From Sclerodactyla briareus (Eukaryota; Echinodermata; Holothuroidea; Dendrochirotida; Sclerodactylidae): a stretch of 64,000 nucleotides of DNA. The position numbers and the translations under genes were made by a program. Positions 12,395 to 23,330 of this stretch are shown in pieces. A model generated the notes under the pieces. That model did not search any database. It had not been told where the DNA came from and saw only the letters and a program-made list of their open reading frames with translations. Positions within the stretch are counted from its first letter, which is position 1. Every line of letters starts with the position of its first letter. The stretch lies in NCBI GenBank assembly GCA_026419785.1, contig JAODTK010005487.1, positions 246,958 to 310,957 of the forward strand, in the 5' to 3' direction.

Positions 12395-13060
12395 TTGATA
12401 ATTAATTATTATTATTATAATAAGAATACTGTATAGCGGCCCAATAGTACAAAAGTAATTTCCCAATTTTGCCCCTGGCTGCACAAACAATACAGAACAA
12501 TAAACGCTTGAACACGTGCCTGCCAAGTACCCTAAGAAAAATATGACGAAAAATAATAAGTCTTTAACATTTTCTTGAAACAAAGCGACATCCTGGCTAG
12601 TTTTAATTTCTACAGGAAGCTCGTTCCACAGACGAGGCCCAATGTAACTGAGAGCACGCTCACCAAATTTTGTTCTCTCACGGGGACGGCAGATATCCGT
12701 TGGTCAACAGAAACGTGTCCTGTAGGTACTATCCTAGTCATGAATAATTATTTACGTGAAATGCGACCAGGCCAAATAAGGAGGTGAAAACAAGCAATAA
12801 AATTTTTAAAAATCATACAACAAGTACAGGGAGCCAGTGCGCCTCCCGTAATAGGGGTTACACATGCACACTCTTAGGCTGTTATACAAAACTCTGACAG
12901 CCGTTGTTGTATCTGGAGATTGCCATAGGTAGGTAGGCCACGATATAAACCAATTTGCATAATCTAAAGGAATGCTTACAAGAGATGCAGTAGTGTTTGG
13001 CAAAATTGAACAGTTAGATACTTTCAAAGCTTTACAAATAATTATACAGGTGGGTAAAAT
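12395..13060. repeat. Conserved dispersed repeat starting with (ATT)n
   Basis: Starts with an AT-rich (ATT)n tract at 12404-12421. It then carries 'ggaagctcgttccacagacgag', 'agagcacgctcacc', 'ctctcacggggacggc' and 'gggagccagtgcg', spaced as in a repeat I remember from many animal genomes (a 'ttccacag...gtcacc...gggagccagtg' layout). The element class is not known to me. The 70-codon ORF inside it is not a gene. Confidence 0.45.
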
Positions 13061-14809
13061 GCAGCCTGACATTTTTACTAATTTGTGAATTAAACTTAAG
13101 CTTAATCATCGAAAGTAACATCAATGTAATTGACCATTTGACTAAGTTCAATGTTCTGTGCCACCAATAGAAAATTATTGAATGAATGCAGATTCAAATG
13201 TGATTTGATACGAACACAATTATTTCAGTTTTTCGGATCGTTATTTTCAATTTATTCTGAACCATCCATGTCGTCACCTCATAATACACGTCTCCATAGC
13301 GGTGAATAAATAGAGGGCGTGGTCATCACCATATCCACGGCACCTCAGTAGTGCCTTTGCAGAACTGTGGAGAGAGTATGGCATAAGTCTTGTGGTTGAG
13401 ATTGGATTCATTTACACAAGTGCAGAGCCATAGACCTAATCACCTTCTGCACGTCAGCCTCTGATTGGGAGACAAAGCCATTTAAAACGAGATCGTTGAT
13501 GCTAGGTACACAAGTTAACAAAACGGTTCACATCAGTATGATCCGAGGACCAGTCGAATCGTTATCAATTGGTTTGCAGGAGTAGAGTAGGACATGAATA
13601 ATCGGCAAGAGAGGCATCAGACTTGCTTAGGGTATTACCCCTTACAGTTGATTTAAAATGACATTGAACAGATTTTTAGAGTCATTGCCAGCATTCGAGA
13701 TTTGGTGTATTTATGAGTCAGATGGAGTCCTTAAGCAAATGCGTATCATTCCGTGCCCTCCGATTTATTCATCCTGTCAATTGAGAGTTACTTTTGATTC
13801 CATTTATGTTCTAGTCTAGCTTCGGTTTGATTCTTTCAGATATAATTCATCGGTAAACCACGTATGGACGGGCAACTACTACTGATTTGCCACTTAAAAG
13901 GAGCGGCTGTTCTCCATCACTTTAGCATTATAAATGTTGAAAGATCATCAATGTCATGTAATGCATATTGTAAGGCCTCTTCAAATAAATGCTGATTTGG
14001 TCCTGGGGGCCAAAATGGTCTTTGATGCCAAAAAAAAATCCAAAAAAAGAAAACACTTCCTGATCCATTGAAAAAGAAGGGTTGTTGAAGGGTCAAAACT
14101 ATTCTAGTCTTAGCTTCATCAATAGTGCTAACAGCCTAACCTGATTCTAAGTACCTCATTATATATATTACAAAAAACAATAGAGTCCAGATTTAAAGTA
14201 AATGGGAGTGTTCTACCATTTGTTCCTGTAAATGCCCTCTCTGCTACATTCGAATTCGTTCTGATGGTAGACAAAAGTACCTGGGAACAATGCATAATAT
14301 TTCATACAGTGCTCGTTCAGCGGATGAAGGACAACTGAGGCAGAAATTCAACAGACCGCTATTTCGTTGGAGATATGAATACCTGTATCTATAGGTCCAA
14401 AACACAACATTTCAAAGAGGCATGTTCCTATGTGAGTATGGTCTTCAAAGTTGATCCATTAGAAGAGGAATTGGGAGGAATCCCAATTGCGCAGATTAAT
14501 TGTGTGCATGATGTCACACTTGGGCAACCCGGAAGTTTATGTCAGTAGTCATTGTTTCTTTTGTGAAATAGGTCGAATTTAGCAGAAGTTTCCTGTGTCA
14601 ACCTACTCAAAGTAGACATTCACAACCGACTAACCCAGATTTAGCAATGCCTCTGTCCCTTAGACTAAAAAGCTTCGAGTGAAAATAATATTGAATTTCC
14701 AAGAGAAAACGAGATTGTGTGGAGGGTTGTGCAAGGATGTAGTAGGCATAGTAGTAGGCATCCTTCTGTCTTCGAGAGACAATGGTTGTGTGTGCACCCT
14801 GGAAAGTCA

Positions 14810-17430
14810 AATCCGTCTTGTTGAGAGCAGCGTCTGGTACGGCTCAACAGTCCAATCCTGGCCGTGACAGTTCTGCCGCAGTTGTTGCACACCCAACACT
14901 GAGACTGTGGGGTGGTGAGATGACTCTGTGTCTCCTCTTTCCTCGTGCCCTCCTTTCTTCTAGATGTAGGGTCCTTTTCGCCTCTCCCCTCTTGATGCCA
15001 AGCCCGGACAGTGGGCGCATCCGTCACGATCATCTGCAAGTTGCTCCTATTTGGACGTGTCGAGCCGTGAGTTTAAGGTCGCGCTTGCAGACGTCCTTGT
15101 AGCGCAGTGCTGGGCGACCCGTTGGGCGGCCACCTGTAGCCAGTTCGCCATACAGGAGGTCCGTGGGAATGCGGACCGTCCACCATGCGGTGTACGTGGC
15201 GAGCCAACGGAGCCGAAGTTGACAGGCATGAAGATGCATGCTGAGGAGCTGCTTTCCCAGTACAGCAGTGTTGGTGACTCTGTCCTGCCATGTTATGCTC
15301 ATGATGCGCGGGAGGCCGAATGATTGGAACTTTCCAAGCGGTGTAGCCGTTCTGGCGTAGGTTTGCCAAGATTCACGGCCAGTACACAGGGTGCTGAGGA
15401 TGCAGGCGATCTACTTGAGTTGGTTTCAGAGTAGCTGCTGGGTCTCCAACACACGCTTGCTTCAGCTTTGACAGGACAGGAGCAGCTTGGCGAGGCGCCT
15501 GGCGATCTCTGATCAAGCGACAAGGTTGCGGGCACAGTGGAGCAAAGTAGGTGAAAGTGGTGGCGACCTCAAGAACTTCGCCGCTGATGTTGATTGATGG
15601 CTTGTGTAGGAAGTCTTGCCCATGACATTGGTTTTTATTAATTGCTGATAGTCAACCAAATGTCTACAAGCAGGGGCAAATGTTGATCAGTGTTGAAGGC
15701 TTCTCGGTGTGCGAAGTCAGCGCTGCGTCATCAGCAAACAAACATCTCCTTTAGGAGAAAAGTCCGAATCTTGGTCTCGCTCTCAGAGAGATAAGTTACA
15801 ACCAGGTTTCCATCCACTTCTGGTGTGCAAGTGGACTCCCTAATCGCAGTCTTGGGAAAAGCAAAACTTCACAAAAAGAAAAGAAGATGCCAAACAAGGT
15901 GGGTGAGAGGACGCCAGCCAGGTTTTACTCCGCTCAGGATACTGAGGGGGTCTGACGATTGCACCGTCGTAACTGGACAATGACCCTGCATTCATAGGGA
16001 ATGACGCGGTGATGGGTGATGCTGAGCAGTGGGGGGGCAGCCAATCTTCTTCAGCCGCTGGAAAAGTCCCTGCCTGCTCAAGAGGTAAACCGCTTTGGTG
16101 AGATCGATGAAGGCCATGTACAAAATGGCATTTTGCTGTCTCGGCACTTTTCCTGCAGGCTGTCGTAAGAGAAAAATAATTTGGTCGAATGTGGATCTCC
16201 AGCCCTGAAGCATACTGAGACTCTGGGTAGATGCGGTTTGCCAGGACCTGTAGACGGGCTAGAACCACGCGGGCTGAAGACCTTGACTACGATGCTCAGC
16301 AATGAGATACCCCGGTAGTTATTGCAGTCGATGACTGCGACAATGCCTTTGTTCTTATAAAGTGTGACGATGGTTGGCGTAGCGCATGTCCGGGGGACCC
16401 TTCCATCTCCCGCATAGGCACAGGAGTTTGTGGATGAAGTGGTTGCAGGCAGGGATGATTTCCCGGCACTGATGAATTTAAGGGGGAATGAAGTCTTCAC
16501 CCAGTGCTTTTCCGCGGATAATACATCAATGGCTTTGCTGAGTTATTCTGCTGTTGGCTGGCATCCAGTTCCTCAAGGACCGGCAGGTCATCGATGGCGG
16601 TCAAAAGCTTCGTGAGAGACTAAATTTCCCTCAGCGTACAGGGTCAAGGAATGGCTCGACCAACCGCCATCGCTTGTTTGGATCGTGATGACCTCACCTG
16701 TTTTGGATTAAGGTGCGTTGTATTCGCCGGCTTGCCTGTTGCCTGCTTTATTGCCCTCGTACATGGCTATGATGTTCCCTGTCGGAGGCATGCGGGATGT
16801 TCTCTGGAGCTGAAGCAGTATTTGTTAGCGCAGCGAAGTGCCGTTTGCTGGGCCTTGCCTATGGGCGGCTTTTCAGCGCCCTGACTGGTCTTTCTTGAGG
16901 GGACCCTCTTGTAACTAACAGACGTGCGCTTCGCGTCAATGACTGAGATCGCCCCAATATTGGCCCAAACCAGCTGCGATACTGCGTTCTCTCGTGCCAG
17001 ATGTAAGCATGCAGCGCTGTAGAGAGTTAGTAGAAGCTCCACATATCCTCAGTGCTCTGTTACTGACTGTTGTCAATGTTCATCAGACGCTTCTACGAAT
17101 TCTGGTTCTATCTGGGTAGGCGGTCTGGCTGATTGTTGATGCGTGCTGACCGTTCTGCTACGGTTGGGTAGAGCTTCTTTGGTTTCAGCGTCACTTGAGG
17201 CAATCAGGGAGTGGTCGGTGTGTCGCAATCAGCGCTGTGGGAGCTCTGCGTGTTGCAGATGCTGTTTAGGAGTTCTGCCGGGGGTGTGATCAAGTCTAGC
17301 TGGGCCAGTTGTTTCGACCTGGGGTGTTCCATGAAAAACTTGTGGCTGGTCATGTCTATTTTGGAAAGTATGGTGTTTGTTCACACACAAGGTCGTGGTA
17401 GAGCAGCAGTTCTAAGAGTATTGACCGGTT
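14810..17430 (-). mobile_element. LINE: endonuclease end, reverse transcriptase and C-terminal zinc finger (decayed)
   Basis: A 2.6-kb, 5'-truncated non-LTR retrotransposon read through many frame breaks. In order on the minus strand: end of the endonuclease with EHPRSKQLAQLDLI (17289-17331); linker; reverse transcriptase with CNNYRGISLLSIV (16276-16326), a 'FIDLTKA' segment near 16110, and the catalytic F-A-D-D codons still intact at 15727-15738; thumb region with WQDRVTN (about 15285), ATGGRPTGRPALRYKDVCKR (about 15078-15131); and a C-terminal zinc-finger-like VCNNCGRTVTARIGL (about 14848-14892). The protein layout matches a LINE type common in invertebrates and fish; I do not assign the clade. 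Multiple stops make it inactive. Confidence 0.9.
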
Positions 17431-18629
17431 AAAGGATGACATCGTTTATTATTGCATGATGGGATGCTTTTGTATCTTGCACCATACCCATGCACAAACT
17501 TCAAAGGACTTAACTCCGTAACGGAAAGTGTATGAACTTTGGGTTTGGAATGACGGCATTCGTTTTTTCCAAGTTAACTATATAGCCTCTTATACTCAAT
17601 CCTCTTGCAGTTGTCCTTCAAAAGCACTGCTTGCTTTGGTCAGAGGGAATGATATACAGTAAAAAATCAGAGGAAGTAAAAATACGCTGAAAGTCACATC
17701 CTACTGAAACCGACCCTCACTGTGCAATTTTGTACCTCGAATAAATGTGAATATGATGGACAAAACAATAGCACTTCATAGTTTGCTGTAAGTAAGTCAA
17801 GACCTATTCACTGTCAGTTTAAATTTGATAAGCTTTAAATTCAGTGACACATAGATAAGGATTGTAAATTTACAGGGTGCCTGATTTCATAGTTCTGGTC
17901 AGGAGGTGTTTTGTGTTTCCCATTTTGGCTCTTGGCTTGTTGCTACACCCATACGGTTATAAATTCCATAATGTGTCAATCAAAATGTCTTTTAGCACTT
18001 TTTTTGAATGGTCAGTTGTGATACGCATAAACTACACGTAAATATACAATATGAGTATTCACCACTGACAATAATGTTCCTATTAACAAAAGCGCTTTGG
18101 CTACTTGCTCAATTGTGATGCCTTTCATAGGCACCTAATATTTACAAGGAAAAAAATACACACACCCCACTCTTCAATGCTCACGACATGGCTATTTTAT
18201 GTGCAAAAAAAACAACATGCTTAATGTAGAATCTATGGCAGTTTCGAATCGGTTCCCCGTGATCCATGGATACCTCACTTTTCTGAAGAATGATTTGAAA
18301 TGACTCAACGCGGGCGGGCTGGACCTGGTGAGGGGTTTTGACATGACCTCTCTCACCTGGTAGTTTGGAGGGATTCTAATACATGACATTGGCTTTCTTT
18401 TAGAGAAAAGTTATCCAACTTTGCTACATGAAGGTATGAGGCCTATGTTATACTCAAGGTATAGGATACGCAGAGTAGCAGTAAATATACCAGGATAGGA
18501 GCAGGAAAGCTCTGCTGCGAACACAGTCCTACACATGAGACTGTGTGTCTGTCACTCCCACAGAATCAACAAGACTGGGCTACTGATGGTTGAGGTAATT
18601 GACCTGCCCATGTTTGGTCGCTGAGCATG
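17431..18629. other. Spacer between LINE fragments
   Basis: AT-rich sequence between two LINE fragments. No exon, RNA or repeat unit recognised. The 65-codon minus ORF at 18192-18389 shows no family resemblance. Confidence 0.5.
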
Positions 18630-19510
18630 AAAGTGAAGAAAATTGGGAACTCCCAAATATGACAAACTTCATTTTGCTGTGTTGAATTAGGAAAAAGCTT
18701 TGATCAAAGTACCCCATAAGGGGATTATGGTGGTTTAAGAGGAAGTTAGGTATTAAGGAATGGCTAAATAGCCAAGGTGGTCCAGTCTATGTTTTTGAAT
18801 ACTCGCTGTCTTGCTGTTCATTATGGTGCTGGAGCCTTGTCTCAGGAATTGAGAACTGGTTCCCCTTTTGAAATGTTGTATGTAGATGACTTGGTTCTGG
18901 TTCCTATAAATTTATTATATGGAGACATGGCATGCATTCAAAAGGGTTTATTCATTACAGCTGAGAACACAAAAGTTTTGATCAGTGGTGGCAGTGTTGA
19001 TAGTTCAGCAGAGGCTGGTAGGTTTCCTTGCTCGATTTGTAGGAAGGGCTGTGTTCGGGTAGCAACGGAGGTCATGGCCCCGTACAGTCAAATTGCGCGC
19101 ACACTCTAATTCTTTAGCCTGTAGCCATTACAAGCATTGGGTTCACAAGGGTAGATTGTAGGAAATTTCCAGTATATACAAATGCAAGGAAATGCAGTAA
19201 CCATGTTGGGAATAGGGATATAGATCCCGATAACAGTTTTTGTGTGATGGTGGGCCGTTGAAGGTTGTGCAGGATTTTTTATATCTTGGTGACACAGTTA
19301 GTGGTAGTGGTGGAGCAGGTAGTAGTGTCTCAGCTAGAGTTAGAAGTGCTTGGAAGAAATTCAGAGTGCTTTTGCCTTTACAATAGCAAGTAGAACACTC
19401 CCTTTGCCCACTAAGGGTTGGTTGTTTGAGGCCTGTGTTAGAAGTGTACTTCTGTATGGTATTGAAACCTGGGCAGTGGAGTATAATCCCTGGAACTAGA
19501 GAGGAATGAA
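18630..19510 (+). mobile_element. LINE reverse transcriptase fragment with YVDD motif
   Basis: About 880 bp of a different LINE. 'EKALIKVPHKG' near 18690 marks the palm. The fragment then jumps to LSQELRTGSPFEMLYVDDLVLV, with the catalytic Tyr-Val-Asp-Asp at 18879-18890 (the usual form is Tyr-Ala-Asp-Asp). 'NTKVLISGG' follows, then a Cys-containing insert with PCSICRKG (about 19034), then 'FLYLGDTVSGSGG' and 'SVSARVRSAWKKFRVLLPL' in shifted frames. The PC.[V/I]CRKG insert between catalytic core and thumb is typical of one invertebrate LINE group. Internal deletion and frameshifts make it defective. Confidence 0.8.
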
Positions 19511-20559
19511 ATTGCGTAATGATTAGTTGTCTCTCTCTGTCTCTGCGGTTAAATTACAGGGATGGTCATAGTTTTCAGGAGTACTGACATCATCACGCTC
19601 CTGTGAAATAACAGAATGATGCACATTATCAACATCAAGTGCTGTATAATTTGGTGTGAATTAACCTCTTGAGGACTTCTGCAGATATTTGATACAGTGG
19701 CTCTTAAATAGCTGGGTACAAACTGAATGCGTCCGTCCAAACCGGAAGTTCATAGGACTTCTGTTACGGAGTTATAGTCATCTGAAGTTTTGTGTATTGT
19801 GAAGCATGTGTATTGTGCAAGATCGAAAAAAATGCAAATCCCATCATGCAATAATAAATGATGCATACTTGCACAACCCTGCAACACATCGTTGTCTTCT
19901 TGGAATTAAAAAACTTAATTTCCTTCGAAAAGCGTTTAGTCTATGGGAGAGGATTGCTGTAGTGGGTTGGTAGATGTTGACGGTTTACTTTGATAGAGAA
20001 AGGCAACAGAACTCCTGCTAAAAATTGACTTATTCAACAAAATAAACAATCAAATACATAACATAATTTCCTGTGTGGTCCATGTGTGACGTCATGCATT
20101 TGAGCAATTGGATTCTCCCCATTTCTCCACCCAATGGCCCAAACTTTGAAAGCCAAAACTCCACATAGGAACATCGTATTGAATGGGTTTGGAGACATCG
20201 ATACAGTTTATCGCTTTCATCCACAATTTGCCTTTGTTATATCCAAGCCTGTAGTTTTTTCTTTAAGAGCCTAGAACCCTGAGGCGAGACTTTATAGGAG
20301 ACACCAATACCAAGGTATGCCTCTGAGAAGATCTGGCTTGGAAGTTGGAGTAACATCGTCTTCCTACCTCTGACTCGAGTTTATAGACTTTTCTGCAAAT
20401 AGTCTCTCACAATGCATTGTGGTCTAGCTTGGGGGGGGCAAAGTAGGCAATCTATAACCTTAGGATCTTCAGTGGATTCAGGTCAGAGACCTCTATAACC
20501 ACCTCTAACAATGTTGATTGGCCGCACTAGTCATTTGGTCAGGGAAGAAACGAGCTTGA
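19511..20559. other. Spacer between LINE fragments
   Basis: No gene recognised. Contains a (CTCT)-type run near 19531 and a G run at 20432-20439. Confidence 0.5.
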
Positions 20560-21544
20560 AAAATGCAACTCTGCATCGAAATCATATTTTACCTCCTGAC
20601 CTTTCCAGAAATCAACTAAGGACCATTCAAATTGGAGCACTATACTGGATGACTCAACAGACTCGGGTAAACTGTTTCTAGATATCAACAACACAACAAC
20701 AAAAACTGTATTCCTGACATTAAGTTTACAGGATTTCTTTGATAACTTTTTACTAAGGTTCCGAGTATGAGAAATTGGACTCGACTCTTAGCCCTGCGTG
20801 ACATTCACATCATACACACCAGTCTTCTATCATGTCACCTCTCTCAAGGATCGCTTCCCTACAATGAGTGACATACAGGTTGGTGTGGAGGGGGTCTTGA
20901 AGCTATTGCATAAACTGAATGGGACCTTCACAAGACCCATGGCCCTGATGCTATTCGGGCAAGGGCCCTCAGACCTGCAGCTGATGAACTTGCCCCAGTT
21001 TTTTACCATGATTTTTAAAAATCGCTGAATACAGCCTGTGAAATTTCTGCATCTTGGCTACAGGCAATATTACTTATTTAAAGAAGGGGGATAGAATTGG
21101 CAGTCCAACTATCGCCCTGTCTCACTCACCCCTATATGCAGCCAGATGTTAGAGCATATTATTCATTCTCAGGTAATGAGTCATCTTACTACCCATGATT
21201 CTCACTGATATAAACAGCATGGTTTCTGACGCAATCATTCTTGTGAAGCCCAATTAATCCTTACAATACATGACCTACCCTTGACAAGAAATCTCAGGTT
21301 GATATGACCATTATGGATTTCTCCAAAGCGTTTGACGTGGTTTCTCATAACCCTCATATCCAAGCTCATATTATATGTATCCAAAATACCTCTTAATTGG
21401 ATTAGCAATTTTTTTGCAAAACCATTCACAGAGAGTTATGACTGTGGAGGGATAAGTCTATTGGGTCTAAGTCATGTCTGGTCCACTCCTGGTGTCCCCC
21501 ATGGTACAGTTTTGGGTCCCTTGCTTTTTCTTCTGTATATCAAC

Positions 21545-22250
21545 GGTGGTCATGGTGAAATATCTAAAGTAACGCAGGTACTGATAACGTGAACTTTAGT
21601 TGACCCCTGTCAGTGTCCAGAGGTCATACAGGGAAACACACTAAACAACACACTGAAATGCTATATTCACTCAAACACCACAAAGGTTATGATTCTCTGC
21701 CAAATACGAACGTTAAAAATATTGCGGAATCAAGCAGTTCTTCTTTCGGGAATTGAGGCTAATCCTGATGCCTACCAGAAAATCAATTTACAGATGTTCT
21801 AAAGCTACTTAGTGAACTTCAATCCAAATATTACCTAAATTGAAATAATTCTTGTACCGTTATTTCTAATTTTAAGGTATCATTTTTTTCCAAACGTATA
21901 TGTGGTGCCTGTCTCACTCAGCCTGTAGCTGCGCTGCTAATTCTGTACCGTTAGTTACCATTCTTTAAAAACTTTTCGGTTGATTTCGATCCAAAGCAGC
22001 TTCGCCTAAGAAGATGCCCTGGAGCGATTTTATGAAAACAATTTAAGAAACCTAAGTATGATCGCTCTATTTATCACCAATACTATCAGATCAATCATCA
22101 AAATAATCCAGTGAATTGGGGGGGTCATCTTAGGATATCTTCCAGTCAGTTGCTCAAGTACATTAACCATTAAATAACAACTTACGCAGCCAGCTGATAG
22201 AAAAAACCGGGACACCAAATTTTGTGCAAATATTGATTCATGACAGCCTC
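21545..22250. other. 706-bp insertion splitting the LINE reverse transcriptase
   Basis: The conserved LLYI-N-D-L-P stretch is split here: Ile-Asn ends at 21544 and Asn-Asp-Leu-Pro resumes at 22251. The inserted DNA shows no terminal inverted repeats or obvious target duplication. It contains a short segment reading LLSGIEANPDA (21740-21772), which resembles the start of LINE proteins, so it may be a rearranged part of a related element. Confidence 0.6.
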
Positions 22251-22976
22251 TAATGACCTTCCCTGTAGTGTTACTTTATCCGTCCACCTTTTTGCCGCTT
22301 TTTATCTTGTATACCGTCAAATCTAAAACCCACATGATCACGTCGCTCTCCAGGAAGACCTGGATGCACTAAACGATGGGCTGATCGCGGACAGATGAAG
22401 TTCAATGCTGGGAAGTGTTCAATTATGCGGCTCTTTCATGAGTCATGCTAAATCTCTGAAAATTTGCAATACTCTCTGGGTCGGGAGGCCCTTTCTGTTG
22501 TTGACCATCATCCATATCTTGGGGTTACTATTTCTAATGAGTGAATTGGATGCTCACAAACCAAGCAATAGTGGTAGGCGAAGCGTGCTTATCGGGTTCA
22601 TTAGGAGGAACTTGTCTTCTTGTAGGTGGTCAACAAAGCTTGAGGCATATCGATTTCTTGTCCAACCATTGCTCAAATACTCCTCTTGTTTGGGATCCTT
22701 ATACTAGAAGGATATTGACCAACTCGAGTCGGATGTTCAAAGAAGAAGAGCGCGCTTCATATTTAACGATTACCGATTCCAGCATCATGGTTGTGGTTGC
22801 TGAGATGTTAGCCATTGTTAATCTTGCTCCGCTCACTGATAGGAGAAAAAATGGCGCCTTACTGTTTTCGAACTGTCTATTTCTGGCCACTATCATTACT
22901 ACATTGAGAATCTACAGCATGTCAGGTTCAAATCACATGCACCTCCATCAAGATATTCATATTCCCCTATTGTGAC

Positions 22977-23108
22977 TACCTTGCTCAGAAAATCAAATCG
23001 CAATTCAGAGACATCAACATTAACAGTTTTGAGAAGCAATAAATCTTGCGCAAGATCGTGATACGTGGCGGAACTTGATCACTGAGAATGTTGGATAGAC
23101 GAGACTAG
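22977..23108 (+). mobile_element. Nested 3'-end fragment of the LINE family found at 32 kb
   Basis: From 'ttgctcagaaaatcaaatcgcaattcagagacatcaacattaac' to 'ggatagacgagactagcaac' this matches 32009-32132 and 44506-44632 in the duplicated blocks. It interrupts the CR1/L2-like element between its RYSYSPIVT-like and FFPKT motifs, so it looks like a 5'-truncated secondary insertion of the other family's last ~130 bp. Confidence 0.7.
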
Positions 23109-23330
23109 CAACTAGGGATTGTTAGTTCTCCTTTTTCCCGAAGACTATCCATGATCGGAATGCCTTGCCACACGAATCGCATTGATTCCAGGAATCCAGA
23201 GTTATACGGCTGCTGTTACCAGGCAATGAAGCTGAATCAATAACATCCCTTTTTCGTTTAGCTGCCAACCCATTCTGGTAGTGTATCCCCACTTGGAGTG
23301 GCCAGTGATCGTTCATGATTCAAGAACGTT

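Larger units (their letters stand above)
8614..14809. other. Intergenic or DRAM2-like 5' intron; no gene recognised
   Basis: Probably holds the missing first exon or exons of the DRAM2-like gene, but no segment with an Asp-Thr-Gly...Pro-Glu motif before a proper donor was found. Otherwise it contains C/A homopolymers (8846-8870), an 18-bp minisatellite (9801-9853), a 23-base T-rich run (11626-11643) and the dispersed repeat at 12395-13060. ORFs are short and unrecognised. Confidence 0.5.
20560..23330 (+). mobile_element. CR1/L2-like LINE, reverse transcriptase to C-terminus, interrupted twice
   Basis: Plus-strand non-LTR element. In order: pre-RT helix PTMSDIQVGVEGVLKLLHKL (from 20858), 'NYRPVSLTPICSQMLEHI' (about 21100), 'MDFSKAFDVVSH' (about 21310), PHGTVLGPLLFLLYIN (21497-21544). 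About 700 bp of foreign sequence follows. The frame then resumes with NDLPCSV (22251 on) and the catalytic FADD position, which reads F-A-A-F (22291-22302). Next come 'LQEDLDALNDGLIAD', 'HPYLGVTISNELD', 'LIGFIRRNLSSC', 'VQPLLKYSS', 'LAPLTDRRK' and the terminal FFPKTIHDRNALPH (23132-23173). A ~130-bp piece of another LINE sits at 22977-23108. Motif order is that of CR1/L2/Jockey-type elements; the exact clade is not assigned. Inactive. Confidence 0.88.
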
